NCBI GenBank assembly: GCA_009836625.1
Contig: VXVC01000007.1
Span: forward strand, 124,001-188,000
Direction: 5' to 3'
Length of the DNA stretch: 64,000 nt
Source of the DNA: Holophagales bacterium
GTDB taxonomy: Bacteria > Acidobacteriota > Thermoanaerobaculia > Multivoradales > Multivoraceae
Below, in pieces: positions 57,467-64,000 of this stretch (the stretch's first letter is position 1; the number at the start of each line of letters is the position of its first letter). The notes beneath the pieces are model-generated. The model searched no databases, was not told the origin of the DNA, and saw only the letters and a list, made by a program, of their open reading frames with translations. The position numbers and the translations under genes are program-made.

Positions 57467-58881
57467 AGTCCGCCCGGCTCCCCGGCTTGCGGAGCCTCAG
57501 ACTGGCGTTGGGCGCGGTGCGTGAACGCACCGGCGCGACCGGCGCCGAGCTCTACGTCAAGGTCGGAAACACCCGCCGCATCGAGATCGACCCCTGGATG
57601 GCGACCGTGACGGCCGACCCGGACGACCTGCAAACTCAGGTGTCCGTCCTGGACGAGCGGGGGTGGGCGCTGCGCGCGGGAGGCGCCAGCCGCGCACTCT
57701 TTCTCGCCGATTCCGGCCCCCTCCCGGAACCGAACGGCTGGAGGCGGCTCAATCGCCACTCCTTGCGGCCAGGAATCCTCAGGCTGCCGGCGGCCCGTTC
57801 CGGAACGGCGCAGTCTCCGGCCGCCGATACGGGCGAACACTCGCCGGACGAGGAAGAGGCGGCGGGCCTGGCCTTCCTGCATGACCTCCTGCGGCGTCTA
57901 GGCGAGCGAATGCCCGAGGCCCGTCTCGTCCGGGGCCGGCTCGATAGCGGCGCCAGCGCCGCGGTCCTCGCCAGCACGACCGGCGTCACCGCGCGGAGCG
58001 GGCGGCGGCTCGCGACGGTCGAACTGGACTTCGCCGCTTCGCGAGACGGTCGTCATGGACACTGCCGGCTCTACCGCGCAGCCTCGACCCTCCACCTACT
58101 TAGCGCCGACACCATCGCGAGGGAGATCGCGGAACGGCTGACGCTGGCAACGGCCCCCGCTCCACCATTCCTGCCTGCCGGCGAAGTCGCCGTGTCCCCG
58201 GCGCTCGGCTGCAATCTGCTGGCGCTTCTTGCGCCCCTGTTGCGGGGGCGCGACGGCTGGCGGCGCCTGCGGAAACTCGGCGCCGGTCACCCACTCGGGC
58301 CGCGCCAACTGCAGATCGTGGACGACGGCGGCCTCGATGCCGGCTGGATGAGCGCGGCGTTCGACGACGAAGGCGTCCCGACCCGGGCTGTGGCCCTCGT
58401 ACGCGACGGCGAACCCGGCGAACCCCTGTTGAGCTGGGAGGACGACGGCTGGTCGGGTTTCTCAGCCGCCGGCTGCCGGCGCAGGTCGGGATGGCGAGCG
58501 CTGCCGGAACTCTGCCACTCCCACCTCTACATCGCCGGCGCCCCCGAACCTGCCGAGTCGATCCGGAGCGGCATCGTGCATGGCTGCTACCTGCTGGACA
58601 GGGCGCATGACGGGCGCTGCCACGCGACGTTCGAACCCTCGACGAACGGCGGTGCAGGACAGTTGGAAGAGGGGCGTTTCGAGGTCGACGCGATCGGCCT
58701 GGTCATACGCCGTGGCACCGTCCTGGGCGAAGCTCCCAGGGTAAGGCTGACCGGCTCGCTGCGGCAACTTCTCCAGGGCATCCGCGCCATCGGCGACGAC
58801 CTTCGCTTCCTGCCCGCGCCCGGGGCAGTCGGCGCTCCGACCCTGCTGCTGACCGGGCTGCAGGTCGAGGCGGTCGGCTAA
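57463..58881 (+). CDS. Diverged TldE/PmbA-like subunit
   Basis: A 472-residue protein beginning at TTG 57463, which overlaps the upstream stop, and sharing the general TldE design: N-terminal alpha/beta region (LRSLRLALGAVRERTGATGAELYVKVGN), a mid linker with acidic residues (AADTGEHSPDEEEAAG) and a C-terminal core ending GAPTLLLTGLQVEAVG like PmbA. TldE has no zinc motif, as here. It lacks an obvious GAxSRxIxxxDG-type segment. The pair most likely forms a TldD-TldE hetero-protease with an altered substrate channel. Confidence 0.7.
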   Translation: MKSARLPGLRSLRLALGAVRERTGATGAELYVKVGNTRRIEIDPWMATVTADPDDLQTQVSVLDERGWALRAGGASRALFLADSGPLPEPNGWRRLNRHSLRPGILRLPAARSGTAQSPAADTGEHSPDEEEAAGLAFLHDLLRRLGERMPEARLVRGRLDSGASAAVLASTTGVTARSGRRLATVELDFAASRDGRHGHCRLYRAASTLHLLSADTIAREIAERLTLATAPAPPFLPAGEVAVSPALGCNLLALLAPLLRGRDGWRRLRKLGAGHPLGPRQLQIVDDGGLDAGWMSAAFDDEGVPTRAVALVRDGEPGEPLLSWEDDGWSGFSAAGCRRRSGWRALPELCHSHLYIAGAPEPAESIRSGIVHGCYLLDRAHDGRCHATFEPSTNGGAGQLEEGRFEVDAIGLVIRRGTVLGEAPRVRLTGSLRQLLQGIRAIGDDLRFLPAPGAVGAPTLLLTGLQVEAVG

Positions 58882-58894
58882 CAGTTCCGGGCGG

Positions 58895-60040
58895 CTAGGG
58901 TGCAGGTACCGCGAGTCTGCGGATCGTCGTCTCAAGTTGCGCGCTGCTGCGAGCGCTTGGCTGGAAGCGGCCGCCGCCGCGGAAGGTCCCGGCCGCGGGC
59001 GGAGTCGACTGCCTGCCGCCGGGACCGACGGGCGTTCCGAGCTGGACGCCGCCGCGGGAACCCCCGGCCGGGCTCACCTGGGACGGCGCTCCGCCCACCG
59101 GACTCCCGATCACCATCCTGCCGCCTCCAAGCGATCGCGTCCGCAGGTTCTCCCGGGTGAAGACCCGCGGCCGCTCCTCGGCCCGAGCCTTCTCGGATCC
59201 CGGCTCCGGGCCCGCGGCTGCACGGGCCGTGTCGGCGGTCTCCCATTCCGCTTCGACGGCAGCGCTCGCGCTCGCGCCCGCGCGCCCGCGCGCCCGGCTC
59301 GCCCTGCGGGGCAGATCACCGTCCGGCACGGGCGCCTCCGTCGCCTCCGCGGCGCCGCCCACATCGGCGGCCGTTGCTTCCTCCTCCACTCGCGGCAACA
59401 GCAGGCTGCTGATGCGCCCCGGCTCGGAGTAGGTGCGCGGCGGCAGGGCTTCGAGCCTGCTTCGGTCCGCCTTGAGAAGCACCTCCGTGGCGTAACGGTT
59501 GACCGCGAAGTGCGGGTTGACATCGGTGAAGGCGAGACGCGTGTCCAGGCTCAGGGCATGCACGTAGTGTTCCACGGCGGCCTCGGCATCTCCGGCATCG
59601 TCCGCGATCCGGCCGAGCTGGTAGTGCGCCCAGGCGTTCCCGGGATCGAGCTCGACCGCCGTTTCCAGATGCGTCGAGGCCAGCTCACGGTCGCCGGTCG
59701 TGTACGCGAGCAGCGCCAGGTTGTAGTGCGCGGGCGCCCAGGCTCCGTCCTCGGCGATCGCCGCGAAGTAGTGCTCGAACGCTCCCCCGACATCCCCGCG
59801 CAGTTCCAGCAGGTTCGCCAGGTCGTTCAGCGCGCTCGCGCGATCCGCGGACCCGGTCTGCTCGTCCACCCGCTTGCGCTGCGCGGCGATCGCGCGGTCG
59901 AGGTTCTGGACCTCCGCCGCCGCGGGCTCGACGGTCTGAGCCGCGCCCTCCGGGACACCGTCCACCGGCAGACCCGGCCCCACAATCAGCCAGACCAGCG
60001 TCAGCACCATCGCTCTGGACATCGTCTTCATGGCAATCAT
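58895..60040 (-). CDS. Exported TPR protein with low-complexity C-terminus
   Basis: A 381-residue protein with an N-terminal signal (AMVLTLVWLIVGPGLPV) and TPR repeats (SALNDLANLLELRGDVGGAFEHYF, APAHYNLALLAYTTGDRELASTHLETAVEL, AWAHYQLGRIADDAGDAEAAVEHYVHAL). The C-terminal ~150 residues are Ala/Arg/Gly/Pro-rich and probably disordered (GGSRGGVQLGTPVGPGGR, GTFRGGGRFQPSARSS). No family or partner is evident. It is divergent from selA with a 55-base gap. Confidence 0.75.
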   Translation of the reverse strand: MIAMKTMSRAMVLTLVWLIVGPGLPVDGVPEGAAQTVEPAAAEVQNLDRAIAAQRKRVDEQTGSADRASALNDLANLLELRGDVGGAFEHYFAAIAEDGAWAPAHYNLALLAYTTGDRELASTHLETAVELDPGNAWAHYQLGRIADDAGDAEAAVEHYVHALSLDTRLAFTDVNPHFAVNRYATEVLLKADRSRLEALPPRTYSEPGRISSLLLPRVEEEATAADVGGAAEATEAPVPDGDLPRRASRARGRAGASASAAVEAEWETADTARAAAGPEPGSEKARAEERPRVFTRENLRTRSLGGGRMVIGSPVGGAPSQVSPAGGSRGGVQLGTPVGPGGRQSTPPAAGTFRGGGRFQPSARSSAQLETTIRRLAVPAP

Positions 60041-60095
60041 GGCTCTCTTCGCGCGGCGCGCGGGATCGGAGTTGCCGGTTTAGGATCTGCAGGAC

Positions 60096-61433
60096 GTGAG
60101 TCAACTGCGACGACTACCTGCAGTCGGACATCTGCTGCAGGAGAGCCCGCTTGCCGAACTCATTGGATTATACGGAAGGGAAGCGCTGAGGGTCCAAGCG
60201 ACCCGCGTTCTCGACGCGGTCAGGGCCGAGATCCTGGCCGGAATCGACGACGACGAGCTGGCGGAGAGAATCCGCGGGATCCCGGAAACCGTCCGCGCCG
60301 CGCTGGAAGCGGAGGCGCCGCCCATCCGAAGGGTGCTCAACGCGACGGGAGTCTTCCTCCACACGAACCTGGGCCGGGCGCCTCTGCCTCGCGAAGTCGT
60401 CGCCGACCTGGCGGATCGCCTCGACGCCTACTGCGACCTGGAGATGAGCCTCGAGACAGGGTTCCGCGGCGATCGCGGCAGACGAGTCGAGCACCTGGTG
60501 CGCGCCCTCACCGGCGCCGAGGCGGCGCTGGTCGTCAACAACAATGCCGCCGCCCTGGCCCTGGCCCTCTCCAGCCTGGCGTCAGGCCGCGAGGTCCTGC
60601 TGTCCCGGGGCGAACTGGTCGAGATCGGCGGCTCGTTCCGGATTCCGGACATCCTCGAGGCTAGCGGCGCGCGCCTGATCGAGGTCGGAACGACGAACCG
60701 CACGCGTATCGCCGACTACGAGCGCGCCGTCCGTCCGGGCGTTTCCCTGGTGCTCAAGGTGTACCCGAGCAACTACCGGATCCAGGGCTTCGTCGAAGAG
60801 GTCGACCCCGCGACTCTCGCCGACTTCGCCCACCGCCACGGCCTCCCGCTCCTGGTCGACGAGGGCAGCGGCATGCTGCGACCGGAGGCGGCGCCCCAAC
60901 TCCGTCGTCACCAGAGCTTCCAGGACCTGATCGACGCCGGCTGCGACCTGGTCTGCGGCAGCGGCGACAAGCTCCTCGGCGGCCCGCAGGCAGGACTGAT
61001 CGCGGGTCGCGAGCCGATCGTCGCGCGGCTCCGGGAGTCGCCGCTCTACCGGGCCCTCCGGCCGGGAAGGCTGGTCCTGACCGCGCTGGACGCGGTGCTC
61101 CGGAGGCACCTGGCGGCGCTGCCCATGCCGATCGCGGCTCTGTGGCGCGACGACGAAGAGCACCGTCGCCGGGTCGAGACGTTGGCAGCCCGGCTTGGCG
61201 GCAAGGCTGTACGGGGCAGCGCCTACGTCGGCGGCGGTTCCGCGCCGGAGCGGGAGATCGAGGGCTGGGTGGTGGCCCTGACGGTTCCCGCCGGCGTCGC
61301 CGCCCGGCTCCGGCAGGGCGAGCCGCCGGTCGTCGGCTACCAGCGCGAGGGCCGCCTGTTTCTTGACCTGCGGACGGTGGATCCGGAGGATGACGAAGCG
61401 CTGGCCAGCGCGGTGGAAAGAGTGCTGGGCTAG
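60096..61433 (+). CDS. selA: L-seryl-tRNA(Sec) selenium transferase
   Basis: A 445-residue PLP enzyme that turns Ser-tRNA(Sec) into Sec-tRNA(Sec). Signatures: RVLNATGVFLHTNLGRAPL, YCDLEMSLETGFRGDRGRRVEHLVRALTGAEAALVVNNNAAA, EVGTTNRTRIADYERAV, KVYPSNYRIQGF, and the PLP Lys292 in VCGSGDKLLGGPQAG. The start is GTG 60096. No selB, selD or tRNA-Sec gene is seen in the window, though selB often follows selA. A SelA-like protein with another role is an alternative. Confidence 0.92.
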   Translation: MSQLRRLPAVGHLLQESPLAELIGLYGREALRVQATRVLDAVRAEILAGIDDDELAERIRGIPETVRAALEAEAPPIRRVLNATGVFLHTNLGRAPLPREVVADLADRLDAYCDLEMSLETGFRGDRGRRVEHLVRALTGAEAALVVNNNAAALALALSSLASGREVLLSRGELVEIGGSFRIPDILEASGARLIEVGTTNRTRIADYERAVRPGVSLVLKVYPSNYRIQGFVEEVDPATLADFAHRHGLPLLVDEGSGMLRPEAAPQLRRHQSFQDLIDAGCDLVCGSGDKLLGGPQAGLIAGREPIVARLRESPLYRALRPGRLVLTALDAVLRRHLAALPMPIAALWRDDEEHRRRVETLAARLGGKAVRGSAYVGGGSAPEREIEGWVVALTVPAGVAARLRQGEPPVVGYQREGRLFLDLRTVDPEDDEALASAVERVLG

Positions 61434-63124
61434 CGCCCGTGCTCGAACCAGTCGACGTCGATCCGGCACACGGGCAGGACCGCCAGATGCAGCGCCTCGG
61501 CGTCCGGGCCCGCGCCGACCAAGCGCAGGCGGGCGCCGGGGAAGCGGCAGCTTCCCGGCATGCGGGCCCGGAGCGTCTCAAGGAGGCCTTCTTCGTCCGG
61601 AGAAAGCAGAGACGCGAAGGTGCTCCCCGGGTGGTCCACTTCAAGCCGGGTCGCCGATCCGAAGCCGACCGACGGCCGTGAGACGCCCCTGGTGACCGCC
61701 ACGCCACGCGCTCCGCCGGCGGCGGTCTCGCCGGAACGAAGCCACAGCGAGTACCGGCGGATCTCTCCGCCGTCGAGCCCGGTCGGTCTGAAGGTCAGGA
61801 AGGTCAGCAGTCCGACGGCCGCGAGCGGCGGCGAGGCAATCTCCTCGCCCTGCTCAAGAGCGAGCGACCACGCGGGGTCGATGCGGCCCGATCCGCGGTC
61901 GACCAGGACGAAGAACCGACCGGCCGCTTCCTCGGCCGACGCCTGTTCGTCGACTCGCCCGTCCGCGCCCAATGCCAACACCTGCGCACCGGCCTCCGGC
62001 GCCGCCACGACCGCGGGCGGCTGGCGGATGGGACGGCCGCCGGTCTCGAAGACCCGCCGTGGCGCCCACACGCCCGCCGCGACGCGTCCGCCGGCAAGTC
62101 GCGCGGGGGCCGACACGTCGACGCGGTACAGGCTACCGGCGACTGTGCCGGCGTAGATGCGGTCGGCCACGCCGTCGCCGTCGAGGTCCGCCACGGCCGG
62201 AGACACCGTGACCGGGGAGTCGAGCCGACGCTTGTAGAGCAGTGCGCCGGAGTCGACTTCTACGATGTAGAGCCAGTTGCCGACCTCGTTCGGAAGGTCG
62301 GGATCGTAGCCGCCGCCGAAGAGCACGACCGGACGATCGCCTCCGGCCAGACGCAGCCTCACGATCGCCGGCGCGGCCAGCGCGCGGCCGAGATCGGGCG
62401 CACCGTTGCCGTCCTCGTCGGTAGCGTCCGCGAACGACCAGAGTGGACCCGGACGCGGCGCCAACTCGACCGCATGGAGCGCACCGCCGGAACCGCCCAC
62501 CGCCACGGCCCGCGGTGGATCGCCACCGCCGTCCTCCAACCTCGTCACCGCGACGGGCGCCCCTTCCTCGTAGTCGCCGGCCTCGGAGAGAGCAGCCTGC
62601 CGGATCCTCCGCCGCGCTTCCGCCATCGTCGCGACCAGGTCCCATCGGTCCCGGCTCCCAGCCGGCCAGGGCATCAGGTCGACCACGGCGGACACCGAGC
62701 GGCGGGGCGGCGGCAGCCCGTCCGAACGGCGCGGAGCGCGCGCTGAAGCCGAGAGGACGTGGCTGACCCGCCTCAACCCGCCCAGCGACCCCAGCGTCCC
62801 CTCCAGGTTCGTCATGCACAGGTGGCAGGCGCCGTGAGCCATCGGCACGAATCCGGACACCTCGAGCCGGACCTCGGCGCCGGACAGCGAAGCGCCGAGG
62901 GTTCGCGTGGTCGGCTCACCGGCGCCGGCGATGCCGCGCGCCACGCCGAGCTCCACCCCGCCGTCCGCCGCGGCCAGCAGACGCACCTGGACCTTGTGCT
63001 GGAACGCGACGAGCAGTTGGGTCTGCGTCGCCATCAGCAACGCCAGGCAAGAGCCGCTCAGGAGGAGCAGGATGAGCGTCACGAGCAAGGTGGAGCTACC
63101 CTGAGCCGTGCCCGGCCTCTTCAC
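61430..63124 (-). CDS. PilX-like/PilY1-like fusion, type IV pilus-associated
   Basis: A 564-residue protein starting at GTG 63124, which overlaps the upstream stop. The N-terminus is PilX-like: a hydrophobic helix (GSSTLLVTLILLLLSGSCLALLM) followed by QTQLLVAFQHKVQVRLLAAADGGVELG. From about residue 200 the rest resembles the PilY1 C-terminal beta-propeller, with LYIVEVDSGALLYKRRLDSPVTVSPAVADLDGDGVADRIYAGTVAGSLYRVDVS; DLDGDGVAD near 313-321 is a calcium-binding-type loop. This fusion of a minor pilin and an adhesin-like domain is unusual. The stop shares CTAG with the selA stop. Confidence 0.75.
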   Translation of the reverse strand: MKRPGTAQGSSTLLVTLILLLLSGSCLALLMATQTQLLVAFQHKVQVRLLAAADGGVELGVARGIAGAGEPTTRTLGASLSGAEVRLEVSGFVPMAHGACHLCMTNLEGTLGSLGGLRRVSHVLSASARAPRRSDGLPPPRRSVSAVVDLMPWPAGSRDRWDLVATMAEARRRIRQAALSEAGDYEEGAPVAVTRLEDGGGDPPRAVAVGGSGGALHAVELAPRPGPLWSFADATDEDGNGAPDLGRALAAPAIVRLRLAGGDRPVVLFGGGYDPDLPNEVGNWLYIVEVDSGALLYKRRLDSPVTVSPAVADLDGDGVADRIYAGTVAGSLYRVDVSAPARLAGGRVAAGVWAPRRVFETGGRPIRQPPAVVAAPEAGAQVLALGADGRVDEQASAEEAAGRFFVLVDRGSGRIDPAWSLALEQGEEIASPPLAAVGLLTFLTFRPTGLDGGEIRRYSLWLRSGETAAGGARGVAVTRGVSRPSVGFGSATRLEVDHPGSTFASLLSPDEEGLLETLRARMPGSCRFPGARLRLVGAGPDAEALHLAVLPVCRIDVDWFEHGR

Positions 63125-64000
63125 CGGAGGTTCCTCAACCGGACGACGGACGACGCGGTCCTCTCGACCCGCAGCGCGGCAGCGGCCGGTTCGCCGGCGC
63201 GGGCCGTAGTGGCGAGGTGCGCGGTGAAGCGCCGTCCACCCGCGGCGCGCACGATCGTCACATCCAGGTCGACGATGTCGTCGGCGATCGGCTGCGACAG
63301 GCTCGAGTTGCGCCGCCGCCAGGCAATCTCTGTCCCGGGGTAGAAACGCGCCTTCGCGAGCTGTGATCCCCGACCGGACCCGAGATCGCCCGGCCGGACG
63401 TAGAACCGCCACTCTTCCAGCACGCCGACGCGGTCGACCGCCATCATGGGGCCGGCGGGCCAGACGCCTCCGCTCGACATGCCGACGTAGGCGGCGGCGA
63501 TCGGCCCCCGCGAGGGATCGCCGTGGAAGTGGACCTTCAGCATGCGGCCGCGACCGCGGCCGCTGGCCTCGATGTCCGTGATCGGAGCGACCGCATGAGT
63601 CGCCCCGGCGGCCGCGACCAGGAGCAGCGCGTCGTCACCCGTCTCGCCCGCGTCCTGCAGCATGGAGAGCGGTTGTGAAAGGCCGCCCGCGGTCTCAGCC
63701 CGCACTTCGACCCAACCGCGTCCGCTGGCCGGATCGAGGGCGGACTCCTCCACCCAGTACAAAGGGCCGTTCATCACGCCCCGAACGACAAGGACGTCGG
63801 TGCCCTCGGCCGCGGCCAGTGCGCCGACCGGATGGCCTGGCGCCACGTCCTTCTCGACGAAAGCGACGAGCTCCGGGCGCGGCTCCTCGCCCGGCATCCG
63901 TCGCACGATGCCGCCGCGGCCGGCGCCGCGCAGGCTCCGCCGCAGCTCCCGGTGGGCCGTCCGCTGCGCCTGCTGAAGGAACGCGTCGTCCAGTTGGGCC
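63121..64000 (-). CDS. PilW-like minor pilin assembly protein, 5' end missing
   Basis: The C-terminal 292 residues of a protein whose N-terminus lies beyond the right edge; the frame is open through 64000. The beginning of the visible part (LDDAFLQQAQRTAHRELRRSLRGAGRGGI) is the region just after the prepilin helix in PilW-like proteins. The body contains alternating strands (VGALAAAEGTDVLVVRGVMNGPLYWVEE, VHFHGDPSRGPIAAAYVGMSSGGVWPAGPMMAVDRVGVLEEWRFYV) and ends RNLR. It is coupled by GTGA to the PilX/PilY1-like fusion and so belongs to the same operon. Confidence 0.65.
   Translation of the reverse strand, partial: AQLDDAFLQQAQRTAHRELRRSLRGAGRGGIVRRMPGEEPRPELVAFVEKDVAPGHPVGALAAAEGTDVLVVRGVMNGPLYWVEESALDPASGRGWVEVRAETAGGLSQPLSMLQDAGETGDDALLLVAAAGATHAVAPITDIEASGRGRGRMLKVHFHGDPSRGPIAAAYVGMSSGGVWPAGPMMAVDRVGVLEEWRFYVRPGDLGSGRGSQLAKARFYPGTEIAWRRRNSSLSQPIADDIVDLDVTIVRAAGGRRFTAHLATTARAGEPAAAALRVERTASSVVRLRNLR

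Overview
The window is a gene-dense, visibly GC-rich stretch of a bacterial chromosome. It has no insertion sequence, integrase, prophage, plasmid function or CRISPR array, and no gap of 300 bases or more without a gene or recognisable structure. The genes indicate a diderm (Gram-negative) envelope: BamD, an RseP-type site-2 protease, ExbB/ExbD/TonB, a heptosyltransferase-like GT9, TatA, and type IV pilus minor-pilin/PilY1-like proteins. PQQ dehydrogenases, a planctomycete-type cytochrome c, TPR lipoproteins and a hybrid kinase with a DNA-binding domain would suit a heterotrophic member of Acidobacteriota or a related phylum. That placement is inference from gene style; no rRNA is present to decide it.

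Layout. 1-5.2 kb: 5' part of a SoxC-like sulfite dehydrogenase, an APH-fold kinase-like protein, and a PQQ dehydrogenase lipoprotein divergent from a cytochrome c plus soluble aldose-sugar-dehydrogenase pair. 5.2-8.9 kb: a SpoIIE-type phosphatase, a 56-residue membrane protein with palindromes on both sides, and a 784-residue sensor kinase/response regulator fusion expressed from a very short leader. 8.96-10.4 kb: tRNA-Ser(UGA) directly behind serS. 10.4-17.8 kb: a polysaccharide cluster (polytopic orphan protein, two GT2s, a GT2-GT4 fusion, a WbaP-like initiating transferase), mostly joined by 4-base start/stop overlaps. 17.8-24.5 kb, minus strand: ricT, purD (apparently with a CTG start), ispH, a putative exported protein, an Rrf2 regulator, a HAD phosphatase, a Nudix hydrolase, a small membrane protein and a GT9. 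24.5-24.9 kb: tRNAs Arg(CCG), His(GTG), Arg(TCT) and Pro(TGG). 25-32.7 kb: a UvrD/PcrA helicase, glmU, a TPR-like protein, a GNAT, a cellulose-synthase-like GT2 and a divergent GT87-like mannosyltransferase. 32.7-40.5 kb, plus strand: truA-cdsA-dxr-rseP-PASTA-rpe-bamD, then a Fis-type HTH protein and a lytic transglycosylase; this is a lipid, isoprenoid and envelope biogenesis block. 40.5-44.4 kb: tatA, an AmgK-like kinase, an orphan 100-residue protein fitted exactly between its neighbours, a PgeF/YfiH protein and gatB.

44.3-50.2 kb is an ExbB-ExbD-ExbD-TonB-TPR energy-transduction operon in which the TonB-TPR pair, with its leader, has been tandemly duplicated. 50.4-56 kb: ruvC, yebC, folC, rpiB, a small Lys/Arg-rich protein, purE and an acyl-CoA carboxylase beta subunit. 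56-64 kb: a diverged TldD/TldE pair, a TPR protein, an orphan selA, and the 3' end of a minor-pilin operon (PilW-like, then a PilX/PilY1-like fusion).

Most genes are housekeeping. The least ordinary features are the duplicated TonB-TPR module, the orphan polytopic protein in the polysaccharide cluster, the PilX-PilY1-like fusion, the sensor-to-DNA single-chain regulator, and the compact gene packing: NTGA start/stop overlaps using all four NTG codons, and shared CTAG stops at three convergent junctions.
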